NCBI GenBank assembly: GCA_026770025.1
Contig: JAMXDE010000004.1
Coordinates: 2,294,001-2,358,000 of the forward strand
Direction of reading: 5' to 3'
From: Craspedostauros australis
Taxonomy: Eukaryota; Bacillariophyta; Bacillariophyceae; Mastogloiales; Achnanthaceae
DNA length: 64,000 bases
Shown: positions 10,668 through 22,572 of the stretch, one piece after another
Layout: every line of letters begins with the position of its first letter
Position numbering within the stretch: the first letter of the stretch is position 1
Program-made: the position numbers and the translations under genes
The notes under the pieces: model-generated
Seen by the model: only the letters and a program-made list of their open reading frames with translations
Databases searched by the model: none
What the model was told of the DNA's origin: nothing

Positions 10668-12119
10668 TTAGAAAGAATAGAAAGTGGGTCCATTGTTGCT
10701 ATTTTCCATATTTCCCTGCAGTTCGTTGGAATCAGCCATTTCGCAGGTTCTGCTGTAGCTTTCCTTGTGTATTTGCGACTTCCCTTCGACTCGGGACAAC
10801 CAGTCCATCATCCATTGCGACTTCGTCCTTGGCTCGCATCCGCACTTCACGACGGTCCTCCCTGTAGCAACTAATAATACTCCAGCCTACCATACTGACA
10901 ATGCAAGTTGCTTCTCTCTTTCTCCCCATGCATGCTGTGTACAGCTCTTTTTCTGTTGTTGTTGTACCATATAGACTATAATCCATAACCATGTGCTGCA
11001 GCTGCTTTCGTACCGCCTCGTTTATTCCACATAAGCCATTTAGTGTGAACGGATAACGTTGGCAGGTCTTGCCTTACCATGTGGTTGCATGCAACTGTGT
11101 ATGCCGGTACATATACAATGCACATGCAGGAGACACGTGTGGCGGCACCAGCTGCCCTTGCAGTGACTCCTGCGAGGCGTGCTGGGTGTGTGGTCACACT
11201 GGAGGATGTTGGGTGCAGATGGTGCATGGTGCAGCTATGCTGGATGCTCTGGAGAAACTGTGGCCTCCGTATGCGGCTTGCCATGTGTCACAGCTAGCAG
11301 TCACTCTGCTCTCCTTGGCTGGGTTCCTGGTAGGTGCTGACCAAGCTTACACAGGGTGGGAATGCATAGATCTTCGAGGCAGCTCTACAAAGGCTTAGCA
11401 ATCGGCATCCATGCTCTGTGGCGTGATGCCACGCTTGCCTTCTTTGTGGGGCTTGTGATTTCGGCTCGATCACTATTGTAGTGCCACCTGCTACAGTTTG
11501 TGAGTCACTCTGGCTTGCCAGTGGAAGGGTTTCTGGCGTTCCGATGACCCAGTAGGGTTGGGACCGTGCTTTCTCCACTCCACCAACCATGCAGTCCATA
11601 TCAGGCCGTCCCAGCCCAATCCTTGCCAAGACTCCTTGATGGCATCGGTTGATATGCAGTTGCTGCCTTCTGGCGTAGTGTTGGCTTGCTTCAGGATGCA
11701 GAGAGGTTTGACAAGATGCTCGGCCCAATCTCCACGGACCTTGATGGCCGGATGATGTGTCAGACTTGTTCGATGCAGGAGTCCAAAACTACCTGGTATT
11801 ATGCATGGTTGTTGTTCTTATGTCATACAAGCTGCTTCTTCTTGTTCTTCCATGTGTTTGTCAACAACACAATCATGATTGCATACAAAGTGCTTCATGC
11901 CACTGTTGCTTCTCCTCTTCCTTGTCCTTGTCCTTGTCTTTACCTTTCGAGACCAGAATCATTCCTCCAGACCACCTTGGTTCGTCCTTGGATACGTTCT
12001 CGGTTGGTGCAGCCAACTGTAGTTTGTTTCCAGCAATTACAGTGACAAATAGATTGAACAGTGCTTGTTGTTTCTATTCTAAAGCATCGTAGTTTCTTGC
12101 ATGTGGTTATTGTTTATTC

Positions 12120-13200
12120 CTACGGTTCCACCAGAGAATCCAACCAATCATCCATCTCTTGGATGATCCCCACCGTTCGGGTGAGGTTAAACAGCTGATT
12201 CGTTTGTTTCAGTTCCAATTGCGTGATTGCAGCAACCATGTACATTGCATACTGGTGCTTATCCAAACAGTGCCGCCATTTTTGCTTCAGGCACTTCCAG
12301 TTCTTGAACCTTTTATGTACAGCTTCATGGCATGCACGAATCATGCCATTGCATTGCATGCAATCCAAGCAGCAGTTAGGCTCACCTCTGTAACCTCAGT
12401 CCGCAACAACCTTCTTGGAAGAATCCAATGAATGTAGGAGCTTCTCTCAATAAATTCTGATGTCCGGCCACTGCCCACATGGATACGGTCCATCCACCCA
12501 CACAAGGTGCCCTTTTGCAATGGAAATGCAAGCTTTGTAGCCGAGACCCACAGCTTGGAATTTGTGGGAATACCAGCCTGGGTCATACAATGTAGGCTCT
12601 ATGATGGAGAAGTCCGTGCCATCTACAGATGCCATGTTTGATGCTTCTTGTGCACATTCCATTTTCCAATCTTCAAAGCATATCTGGGATAGGATCAACA
12701 CCTGGCAACATTGGAAAAGACAGAGATTGTGCGAGATACAGCATGTGGTTCATCAATTCCATTGTGTATGTTGCAGTCTGGCTGTTGATGTACTAACGTC
12801 ATGCCACTTACAAGTTCACGGCTGAGGAGTCCCAATGCACAAAGAAAAATTTGTGTCCACTTCCGTACAGTTTTCACATCCTTTCCCATTTGTCCTGCCA
12901 GCACTCCCCATGTTGGATATTGTTTCAGAACATTAGAGTGCACAGCAGGTGCTCCATTGTTGCATTACAAGGCAGTAAGTCCTTCTCATTCAGTCCGTCC
13001 CATGCCATTGCCACCACTTTTGTGTGTGTTCCAAGGTTGCTTCGGACACATGTTTGCACACTATCTGATGGTGAAGGCTGGAGTCCAGGATCAATTGCTT
13101 GTCCCAGAAGATCCATGCCCATGCATGCAATGGTTGTCTCTGTAGTCTCCAATGCCATTCTGATGTATCTTGGTATACCAACAGGATGGAGGACAAACAT
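12120..13200 (-). pseudogene. Decayed DDE_Tnp_4-like (Harbinger-like) transposase
   Basis: Reading the minus strand from about 13200 downward gives family-ordered pieces in shifting frames. At 12943-12870 is the N-terminal helical part, with LKQYPTWGVLAGQMGKDVKT and then VRKWTQIFL. At about 12630-12470 is the first catalytic-Asp region, VDGTDFSIIEP, then WYSHKFQAVGLGY, then HLVWVDGPYPCGQWPD. At about 12345-12180 is the C-terminal part with the acidic residue in RACHEAVHKRFKNW, followed by KHQYAMYMVAAITQL. The second Asp region is lost in a frameshifted stretch around 12440-12370. Frameshifts at about 12925, 12700 and 12450 make it non-functional. It belongs to the large DDE family common in stramenopile genomes. 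Confidence 0.75.
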
Positions 13201-13533
13201 GTGACACCTACCAGTGAAACATCCATTTCAGCAACAGAGAGAGTAAAACAAACAGGGCAAGCGCTGCTATGGTTGATTTGTTCTGAACACACAATACCAT
13301 GCACAATTTAGCATGTTGTTTGGCTCGTTTCCCTTTGCTGTCCGTGTCAGTTTGAACTGGCACAAAACGACCTGCATACACAGACACAGAGGAGGATTGG
13401 ACATGTTGTGATTGATTGTGCCCGTGCAATTCTGTACGTGGGTCGCATGTCTGTGCAGTATTGCTGAAACAAACCAGGTATGGAGTCATGGCACACAGGG
13501 TCAATCAATCATACTGAGTAGTCACATGTGCAA

Positions 13534-14640
13534 CATCAACAAGTACGGACAGACAGGCTAAATCGTAACAAACCAAAACTACCGGTACACACAGACACGG
13601 ACAAAGAGCAGGAGGACTGTGTCTGATGGTGTGCGATCGACGTTGTTGTTATCGTGCGTGTCATGTCTGTCATGTAGACCAAAACGGTCGCAACAAACAG
13701 GGCTGATCGTACCGACCTGTCAGACGCGCGGCATCAGCAAACACAGACAGACAGGCTACATCACAACGAACCAAAAAGACTAGTACACACGGACACGGAC
13801 ACGGACACGGACACGGACACGGACACGGAAACAGACGAAGATCAGGAGGACCGTGTCTGATGGTGTGCGATCGATGTTGCGCGAGCGATGGTTTTGTTTC
13901 GTGCGTGTCGTGTCTGTCGTGTAGACCAGTACCGTCGCAACAAACAGGGGTGATCGTACCGAGTTGTCAGGAGCCCAACATCAGCAAGCACAGACAGCCT
14001 AAATCGTAACGGACGAAAGAGACCGGCACACACAGACTGATGGCACGCGTTCAATGTTGCGCGCGTGATGTTGTTGTTATCGTGCGTGTCGTGTCGTGTC
14101 TGTCATGTCCGTGCAGCACCGTCGCAACAAGCAAGGCTTTTTGTACCGAGTTGTCAGAAGCGCAACATCGGCAAGCACAGACAGCCGAAACCGTAACGAA
14201 CGAATAGGACTGGCACACACAGACACAGACGAGGACCGTGTCTGATGGTACGCGTCCGATGTTGTTGTTATCGTGCGTGTCGTTTCGTGTCTGTCATGTC
14301 CGTGCAGTACCGTCGCAACAAACAGGGGGCTTATCGAACCGAGTTGTCAGACGTGCAACATCAGCAAGCACAGACAGCCGAAACCGTAACGAACCAAAAA
14401 GACTGGCACACGCAGACACAGACGAGGACCGTGTTTGATGGCATGCGTTCAATGTTGTTGTTATCGCGTGTGTCGTTTCGTGTCTGTCGTGTCCGTGCAG
14501 TACCGTCGCAACAAGCAAGGCTTATCGTACCGAGTTGTCAGACGCGCAACATCAGCAAGGCACAGACAAGCTAAATCGTAACGAACGAAAAAGACCCAAC
14601 ACACACAGACACGGACGAAGACCGGGAGTGCTTTGTCGTG
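13534..14640. repeat. Tandem array of six ~190-bp units
   Basis: An anchor beginning CATCAGCAAGCACAGACAGC recurs with small changes at 13534, 13732, 13979, 14166, 14359 and 14550, so spacings are 198, 247, 187, 193 and 191 bp. The long second unit is explained by an internal (ACGGAC)n expansion at about 13790-13830. Each unit also carries the CGTGTCTGATGG, GTTGTTATCGTGCGTGTC and CCGTCGCAACAA blocks. A weaker, more diverged unit may precede at 13340-13530. It has the properties of a young satellite or minisatellite. Confidence 0.85.
13790..13830. repeat. Hexanucleotide (ACGGAC)n microsatellite
   Basis: About seven head-to-tail ACGGAC units lie inside the second unit of the 190-bp array and account for most of its extra length. 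Confidence 0.8.
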
Positions 14641-15179
14641 CAAATTTCGGCTGTGACTGTTTCACTCGGACATTTGCACCGCTTTTTCCATCTCACCCTC
14701 GAATCGTGGAACATGTTCTCATTTGTGCCTTTTTTTCTGCGTTGGCCACACCGAAACAGTGTTTCCACTGCGTCGCCTTTGGCGCATTCGCCCAACATGT
14801 TGGTCGGTTTGCACGTACGCTGCAGTTTTGAACCGTTTGCGCCCCAAGGCGCGATGTGCCACGGATGTCATTGTGGTTGTTGCAGTTCCGAATAAGCAGT
14901 TTCAGAATGAACGGTTCAAGCAGCAACATTCGGGCATTTGTTAGCCCCTTTCTATACCGATTAATGTGATTTGGAGACTAATTAATGCCTTCATGTTCAT
15001 CTTGACAAAAAACAGCATTACTTAGACCCATTATTGTCGCTTGTTGTGCGGCTTGTGACAATATCAGCGCTATCAACGTCATGGAAAGTGTCATTTTGGA
15101 CCAAAATGTCGCCTTTTGGGGTCTCGGTGGCGCTATTTAGTGTGTGATGTAGTGCGACATGGTTGCGACCATTCCAACT
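14641..15179. other. Spacer between two tandem arrays
   Basis: No gene, RNA or clear repeat recognised in this 540-bp stretch. Confidence 0.4.
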
Positions 15180-16260
15180 AGGGCGTGTTCGACAACACGA
15201 ACGGACTGTCCGATCCCGCCAGGTCTTTTTACGACATTCCAAGTCACTGGCGAACACTGCTGAGGAATGTGACATTGCGATTCGCTCGGTTTCGACTCAC
15301 CAAGTGGTATTCGACTGTACTGGCAAATTGTCCGATACTGCCTGGTCTGTTCGCAACATTCCAAGTCACCGGCAAACACCGCTGTGGAATGCGAAGTTGC
15401 GCTTTGCTCGTTCTCCACTCTACAGGTTGTATTCGACCGTACCGGCAAATTGTTCGATACTGCCTGGTCTGTTCGCAACATTCCAAGTCACCAGCAAACA
15501 CTGCTGTGGAATGCGACATTGCAATTTGCTCGTTCTCGACTCCACAGGTTGTATTCGGCCATACCGGCCAATTGTCCGATACTGCCTGGTCTGTTCGCAA
15601 CATTTCAAGTCACCGGCAAACACTGCTGCAGGATGCGACATTGCAATTTGCTCGTTCTCGACTCCACAGGTTGTATTCGGCCGTACCGGCAAATTGTCCG
15701 ATACTACCTGGTCTGTTCGCGACGTTCCGTGCCATTCGCACCCAATACTACAGGATGCGACATTGCAATTTGCTCGTTCTCGACTCCACAGGTTGTATTC
15801 GGCCATACCAGCTAATTGTCCGATACTGCATGGTCTGTTCGCAACATTTCAAGTCACCGGCAAACACTGCTGCAGGATGAGACATTGCAATTTGCTCGTT
15901 CTTGACTCACCAGGTCATATTCGACCACACCAGCCAATTGGCCAATACTGCATGATCGGTTTGCAACGTTCCGTGCCATTCACACCCAATACTCCAGGAT
16001 GCGACATTGCAATTTGCTCGTTCTTGAATCACCAGGTTGTATTCGACCACTCTAATAGATTTTCCGATACTACATGGTCTGTTTGCGACATTCCGTGCCA
16101 TTCACACCCAATGCTGCAGGATGCGACATTGCGATTTGCTCGTTCTTGACTCACCAGGTTGTATTCGACCACTCCAATAGATTTTCCAATACTTCATGGT
16201 CTGTTGGCGACATTCCAAGTCATTCACCACCAATGGTTTGGAGTGCGAAGTTGCGATGCA
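15180..16260. repeat. Tandem array of nine units with exact 122-bp period
   Basis: The block after GGTCTGTTCGCAACATTCC recurs at 15241, 15363, 15485, 15607, 15729, 15851, 15973, 16095 and 16217. Every spacing is 122 bp. Two unit types alternate: type A continues AAGTCACCGGCAAACACTGC, type B continues GTGCCATTCRCACCCAAT. The order is A A A A B A B B A-like. Base substitutions between units are plentiful but no indel was seen. The array opens long frames on both strands, the longest 328 codons, as a side effect of few stop codons per unit. Confidence 0.9.
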
Positions 16261-16519
16261 TTGGGGCCAGCTTCTATTGGTCCACATAGCCACATGGGAA
16301 GGTATTGGCATTGTGGCAGAACTCAAGACCGTGCTGGTTTGTTTTTACATGAGGTAAGAATGGGAGAAACCAAACACCCTGCACCAGCGTACCTGTATGG
16401 ACCATGACGCCTACAGAGAGAGAAGTGTTCGAAAATGACAGCAACATCCGCATCATCAACCCAAATGTCCACATGTTCCGCCCAAAACAAATCAAGTTTG
16501 CCATACAATAAAAAATGCA

Positions 16520-16695
16520 ACACTCACACGCACATCCACACATCAACCCATCAACACATTTGCACATTAGTACATCAGCACATTGGTACATCAGCACATT
16601 GATACATCAGCACATTGGTGCATCAACACTTGTGCACATTGGCACATCCACACGTCCACGCATCCACGCATCAACACATCAACACATAGAACCAA
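16520..16695. repeat. Degenerate CACATCA/CACATTGG simple repeat
   Basis: Short units such as ACATCAGCACATTGGT and CACGCATCAACACATC follow one another irregularly. It lies between the 122-bp array and the broken gene at 16.7 kb. Confidence 0.7.
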
Positions 16696-16732
16696 CAATT
16701 CAACAGCACAACATTGCAGACACTCCACAATG

Positions 16733-18700
16733 GTGGGCTCCGATGACCATTTTTACAAGAATGGGCCTGATGCCGCTGAACTCGTGAAGGCATTTTTGGC
16801 TGATCCCACAAAATGGCACTGAGAGGCAGCGCCTTTGCATCTGCAGCATTCGTTCTTACTCAAGTACGATGCAAAGAAGTTTGTTCGGACCCTACGCAAG
16901 TTCAAACGGATATTGGTGAAGAAGGGTTTGTTTCACCGTAAGTACTGCATGCCCAGCCACATAATCAAAGCTCCATCATGAACTCGTCTGCTTGTATTCA
17001 GGTGCCTTCTCATCTCTTTTTCTCTTTCCTATGACTCCAACATATGACCTTCATCTCTTCATCATCCAATCCAGAGGATGGCAAGCGGAACGAGATCTCA
17101 ACCCATAGGCTTGGTGCCACCATCTGTCCTTTGGATGAACTGGCAGTCAATGATGCTGAGTTGGCAACCTCCAATCATGATACCAACACTGCAACCAGTT
17201 CTAACACCACCAACAGCCACACCAACAGCACCAGGAGCGGAACCAACAGGAATGGCACCAACAGACGAATGACACGTGGCAGCATGTATGAAGCATCAAA
17301 TGAAGGTGACACTGTCCCCTATTGGAACCGATGACACAGATGAGAGCAGCAGCAGCGCATGGGATAGGTATGACAAAGCATTGGACAACATTGATGACAC
17401 TGATTCTGACAATGACATTGCGTACCTTGGCACTACCAACAAACCAGGCTCAAGCAGATTTACAACCACCCCTTATGGCCCTATCCCTGCAAGATTGGCC
17501 ACATTTTTTAGGTATCGGAGTCCAAATGAGTTGCAAGGTTTCATTAGCAGAGTCGAACCATTGAGGTCTTCCACAAACCCAGGTGTGGAGACCTCATGGT
17601 GAAAGGTATTGCATGGTTGTGGTGGATTTTCATATGCCTTCATGCACAGCCAGGAATGATGCTATGGTCACCATCGAAAGTCGGAAAGTGGATGGAGTAC
17701 ATTGGATGTTCCTGATGTTGCTCTGCAAACCACCAGTCGCTTTCGGTCATGGCAGAAGCATTTTCGACATGCCCATTGACAAGTTGGGACATCCATTCTC
17801 AGACTCAGGCCAGAAACGTTCTGCCCATATGCAACAGTTTTGGAATGAAGACTTCACAGAGTCGTTTCGATCCGACATGCTGGTACCGATGCCATTTCCA
17901 ATTGACACCATCTTCTGTGACACACCATGCTGAAGATTGGGAGGAGTGGTCTGGCTTCGTCATGTTGTGAGGGATAATGATGGTGCCACCCACAACATCC
18001 TTACAATATTGGTACGTTTGAAGGAAGCAACCAATGTTGGTGTGACCCAGCACTTCTCTGTATGCCATGTTCTGGGCTTTACAGATGGTGATGGAAGCCA
18101 TCAGGATCGCAATACAGAAGCAACGAACACATCCAACTGAAGCACGAACATTGCCACCCACAACATCAACAACACCATGACGAGCACAAGGAACACGACT
18201 GTCGGAACCACAGCTGCCATGGCTGGCAACAGCATGATGCCCTCAACACCCCCAACCCACAATCGACCTAGGAGGTCGCCGCTCCATGCCAGCAGGGGAC
18301 AGTCTGCACAACAGCAACGGACAACTACCATTGGCAATGCAGCCAAGGCTGCATGGCCAACAAGCCATGCCCACAGTTTCTGTAATCAGTCATCAGACAG
18401 CAACCCTGACTGCCACTGAAGACTTCATGTCAGTCTTGATGGACAGTACCAACTAATGAGAGATCGCATTGAAATACAGAGGGCAATGTTTGAGATGATG
18501 GAGTCTCAGCTGGCTCTCAAGGTTGAGGCAAAGCACGCAAACAAGGCATGGGAGGACACCTTGCAACAGAGATCCAGATTGTTTGGAGATGTCAATGAAG
18601 AAATCCAAGCAATGAGGAAGCCCCACCTTGCAAAAGAAGTGCCCCTGGCAGGTGTCCCTGAAGTCAATGTTGACGTCTCCCCAAATGGCAACAAATGGTG
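16733..18700 (+). pseudogene. Broken gene, possibly transposon-associated
   Basis: From the ATG at 16733 the frame encodes a compact domain of about 65 residues: it runs through NGPDAAELVKAFLADPTKW, then an in-frame TGA at about 16820, and resumes as EAAPLHLQHSFLLKYDAKKF, then RTLRKFKRILVKKG. A GTAAGT at 16938 could be an intron donor, with an acceptor near 17001 or 17073. Further coding-like pieces follow in other frames: Thr/Asn-rich at 17.1-17.3 kb; HMQQFWNEDFTESFRSDMLV near 17.83-17.88 kb; and an Arg/Glu-rich helical segment, 18456-18701. I do not recognise the family. The Lys/Arg-rich helical domain resembles the DNA-binding partners encoded beside transposases, which is inference. A multi-exon gene with one nonsense mutation is also possible. 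Confidence 0.4.
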
Positions 18701-18889
18701 AGAGCACAAGGAGATCTCCCTCGATGCAGCGTTGGTTGATGTTGCTGGCCAGTCGGCATGCAGATCAGCTTGTCAAGGTCCCGTGGCAACAGTTGTGGTA
18801 GGTGTGGGAGCTGGTTCAGACCAGTACATGCACCAACGCCCTAACATGGATGAAAGAAGCCGGAGAAGTTGCATTCTCCCATCATCTCA

Positions 18890-19160
18890 ATGGATCCTAC
18901 CACCCAGGCAGTTGATGCCCATCACAGGACACAAACAGAGACGCAGACAATGCCACCACCATGATCACCAGCAGGAGCATTGGTGGAAGGCTCAGACATT
19001 GGAAGAGTAAGGGCACAGACAGAGGGGACAGCAGCAGCGGGGTCACCTGTACGGATCCTACCAGCCCAGGCAGTTGACACCCATCACAGAACACAAACAG
19101 AGACACGAACAGAGACGCAGGCAATGCCATCACCACGATCACCAGTATCAACAACAGGAG
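18890..19160. repeat. Local direct duplication, two copies ~160 bp apart
   Basis: A block starting GGATCCTACCA, then CCCAGGCAGTTGA, CCCATCACAG and ACACAAACAGAGAC occurs at about 18892-18976 and again, with substitutions and a small insertion, at about 19053-19157. The sequence downstream to 19.48 kb is rich in CAG and CAA. Confidence 0.7.
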
Positions 19161-20640
19161 CCAAATATCTAGAATCGGGATGCCATCGCCAACTGCAACA
19201 CTGGCATCAACTGCAGCGGTCCCTGAAGATGATGCAAGAACAGGAGAGACAGCAGAAGGAAGTACGGAACAAGCACTGCAGCCTGCAGCAGCAGCACCAA
19301 CAACAGCAGAAGAAGGTATGGAAGAACAACAACCACAACACCAGCATGATGACAAAGAGAAAGAACCAGGAGAAGCTGCTACTACTGGGATGAGGACCTG
19401 GGGGAGGGCTGCACGACAGAGCCGCGGTGATGCAAGTAAACCACATCAGCAAGGCAAACGAGCATACCATAAATAGTGGAGTCAGAATGTGCAACTTTTG
19501 ATTGTTGTAACTAGATGAATCCTGCTGATGGAATGCAACAAGCCAACTGGCAAGAGAGTTGGAACAACATCCGCAACCCCCCTTCGAAGAGAGGGGAACA
19601 TGCTGGCTCTGCGGCTGTCGAATGTGTGGAATCGCATGGAGAGGTGAAGGATCTGTGGACCAGAATGAAAAAAGCCAAAAAACAACAAGATGCAGTCCGT
19701 GCACAACCCGATAATGAGCAAAAAAGCCACAAGTTGTTTTGGAAAATACGCAAGAATTTTTCGCCATTTGGTGGCCCGCATCCCTTTTCGACTTTCGTTT
19801 TGCTTCGTCGCAATTTGAAAAAAACGCCGTTTTCCCTTCCCCTCCAAGGCGGATCACCAACAACGGCCTGTTCTGGCTGTTCGCGTTCATCGTTGTGACG
19901 CGTGTTGAACTCGTGTTGATTGCCGCGTGTCGTTGATTCGGATTGACCTGATTGAGTCGAGTTTGTCGAACGGCGACTTCCAAGTCCCATTTCTCACTCC
20001 TCTCTTCAACTCTACACTCGTTTGAGGTTACCACTGTTGATTCTACTGGTACGTACCATACTCGTCCCTTTGGCAACAACGCGCCATGCTCCATGCCTGC
20101 ACATACTCACGTTTTCCGAACGACTTTCCAAAGTCTCGCCGTTCCTCTCCAAAGCGCACAAGGTCACCACCGAGAGACGTAACGATTGGATCTTTCCCTT
20201 CATTGACCTCAGGTTATAGGGTGAGAGCAGCAGAGCCAATCGCCGTGGGTCGTGTCCATGACCTTGATGTGCCACCATTGCGATGACAAACCACCATGAA
20301 CAACGCATCGAACCGCCCAACAGTCTACGAGTTTTGTCCGACACAGTTCGGTACATGTCATGGATGAAGCAACTCGTGAATGGATGTTCGTTTTCGAGTC
20401 GTGCTTCTTTCCGCAGAGGTCTGTGGATCCTTTGTGCGGAGACAGCCACCACCATTGCGAACGCGAACCAACACAGAGGGGGCGTCGTCCGAACCAAGTC
20501 AAAGTACGAGAACTCGTACGACTACTCGCGCAAGTGGAGCAACACAAGATGACACTCCCATTCCTCGCCGTCCCTTGACGACAGGCTTGCCAAAACCGCA
20601 CAACACAATACTCCACTCCAGAGAGATAAGGACTGTCGCA
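19161..20640. other. Intergenic, no supported gene
   Basis: CAG/CAA-rich sequence to 19.48 kb, then frames on both strands without domains. The minus-strand frame at 20497-20012 has a hydrophobic N-terminus but no other support. The inverted copy of the dispersed 20-bp motif is here. Confidence 0.4.
19808..19838 (-). repeat. Dispersed short repeat, copy B (inverted)
   Basis: On the minus strand this reads AGGGAAAACGGCGTTTTTTT, then CAAATTGCGAC, pairing with the copy at 10635. Confidence 0.55.
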
Positions 20641-20647
20641 GTCATAC

Positions 20648-20662
20648 TATAATATTATATAA
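20648..20662 (+). promoter_or_regulatory. TATA-like element of the aldehyde dehydrogenase gene
   Basis: TATAATATTATATAA lies about 31-45 bp before the ATG at 20693. If it is used, the 5' leader is very short. This is composition and position only. Confidence 0.4.
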
Positions 20663-20692
20663 GAGTGATCACAATCACGCACAAGCAATATC

Positions 20693-22572
20693 ATGACGAC
20701 GAAAGCAACGGTTGATGTGGCCGGCATCGTCGAGCCGATGATCGAGGTCCATCGATCAGGCATCAACCAAACCTACGAATGGAGAAAGGAACAGCTCAAA
20801 CGCATGAAGGACATGATCGCGTCCAACCAGAAAGCCATGCAGGAGGCGCTTTCCGCCGACCTCGGTCGTTGCGATGAGGAATCCTGCCTCGCCGAGATCT
20901 TCCAAATCCTGCCGCAGATCGATCTCTTCCTCGCCAATCTGCGACGATGGATGAAGCCGAAGAAGATGCCATCCTCGTTTCTCCTCTTTCCAGGATTCTC
21001 TCAGTGCCAGTACAAACCACTGCGAAAACCCGCCGTCTGCATCATCGGTGCCTTCAACTACGCATTCCTCACGTGCTTGCAGCCCGCCATCGGCGCACTG
21101 GCGGCGGGCAATCCCATCGTCATCAAACCCAGCGAATTGTGCCCAGCATCGGCGCAGCTGATGCACGATCTCGTCGCCAAGTACTTCCCGCCCGACGTGG
21201 CGCGCGTCGTGACGGGTGGTGTGCCCGAAACACAGGCTCTGTTGGCGCAACCGTGGGGCAAGATCGTCTTCACGGGATCGGAACGTGTGGGCCGTCTCGT
21301 GGCGGCGGCCGCGGCCAAGACGCTGACGCCCGTGTTGCTGGAGCTGGGTGGCAAGTGTCCGACCTACGTCGATGAGAATATTCCGTCGCACATGCTGGAC
21401 AACGTGGCCGATCGCATCGTCTTCACGAAGCTCTTCAACTGCGGACAGACTTGCGTGGCTCCAGGTAAGTGGTGGATACTCGTGCATGGTGCTTGTAGTT
21501 GCAGACGATTGCATGTGCCACGTGCGGTGGTGCATGCATCTATCGTGTTGATACGCGCTATACAAGTATGTCAATCTGATTCCTTTGAATTGAATCGGAA
21601 CTGCTCAGATTCAATCAAATTCCACGCCTCAACAACGCAATGTATCGTAATGCAACATAACGCAAGCTCATCCATTCATATGCTCGTTTCTCACCTACGA
21701 GCACGCTCCTCGTCGTCACCATCATCGCCACTGATCATGCAGATACCCTCATTGTCCATGCAAAGCACGTTAAGGATCTGAGCCGATCGATCGTTCGGGC
21801 CGTCCAAGAGCAATTCAGCAAAGATCCCTCCCAGTCGACAATGAGCAGAATCGTAAGCAAGGCCCACACGCAGCGACTGATCGACTATCTCAAGGAAGTG
21901 GAAAGCTTGCAGTCGGAGCATCCAGACACAGAAGTCATTTTTGGAGGAGCTGCGACATGCAATCTCGAGGACAAATACGTCTGTCCGACCTTCGTACTGA
22001 ATCCACCATCTGAATGCAGGCTGCTGAAGGAAGAAATATTTGGTCCCATCCTTCCCATCGTCGTTGTGCCGTCCCGAACGGCAGCAATTGATTTCATCCA
22101 GAACAAACTCAGAGGAACGCCATTGGCACTGTACATCTTCACTTCCACATCCAAAGTCTTTGACATCATGACGACTGCGTGTCCCTCGGCAGCAGCCGTC
22201 CGCAACGACGCCATGATCCATCTCAGCAATCCACACCTGCCGTTGGGTGGATTGGATACGAGCGGAATGGGCCAGTATCAAGGACTGGCCTCGTTCGAAA
22301 GTTTCTCGCACACTTTTCCAACGGTCTACCGACCGCTCGGCACTTGGCTGGCCGATTTGAACAACGTTAGATGCCAGCCGTACAGTGCCTGGAAGGTGGT
22401 TATCTTGCAACTCGCTGCCTCGATCCCCGACATTCCCGTCATGCCGTGGAATGCATTTGCAGCTATCGGGGTGCTCGGGTTTGCAACAGCATCGTCCAGC
22501 GGCGTTGCCGTTTGGGCCAGGAATGCCGCTGCGGATGGTCTGGATCTGATGTCGGCGTACTTGCGATCGTAA
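20693..22572 (+). CDS. Class-3-like (fatty) aldehyde dehydrogenase, two exons
   Basis: Oxidises aldehydes to acids with NAD(P)+. Exon 1 is 20693-21464 and exon 2 21743-22572, joining in phase 1 (G|AT, Asp) to give 533 residues. The join restores the family sequence CGQTCVAP-D-TLIVH. Seen motifs: the coenzyme-site segment KIVFTGSERVGRLV, the general-base Glu217 in LLELGGKCP, nucleophile Cys254 in NCGQTCVAP, and EEIFGPILPIV. The Glu-Cys spacing and the missing N-terminal arm fit the ALDH3 class. A C-terminal hydrophobic region follows the catalytic core (PVMPWNAFAAIGVLGFATAS), as in membrane-anchored fatty aldehyde dehydrogenases, so attachment to ER or another membrane is likely. Physiological substrate is unknown. 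Confidence 0.93.
21465..21742 (+). other. Intron of the aldehyde dehydrogenase gene
   Basis: 278 bp, GTAAGT donor and CATGCAG acceptor. Translating through it breaks the ALDH fold; removing it restores the conserved sequence around the catalytic Cys. Confidence 0.9.

Larger units (their letters stand above)
10206..12119. other. Intergenic, NRAMP promoter side; no gene seen
   Basis: Frames of 80-145 codons occur on both strands around 11.1-12.1 kb, but none shows a domain or a convincing composition. A 20-bp motif shared with 19.8 kb lies at 10636-10655. The (CCTTGT)n-like run near 11927-11940 is minor. Confidence 0.4.

Noticed and set aside
15163..16149. 328-codon frame across the 122-bp array
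   Set aside because: Several frames on both strands are open across the same repeats, and the period is not a multiple of three, so it is a repeat by-product.
13534..16260. CRISPR-like regular repeats
   Set aside because: Units are 122-190 bp, fully repeated without unique spacers, in a eukaryotic context.
20012..20497. Minus-strand frame with a signal-like start
   Set aside because: Only the first 20 residues look meaningful, it overlaps plus-strand frames of equal quality, and it lies in the dehydrogenase promoter side.
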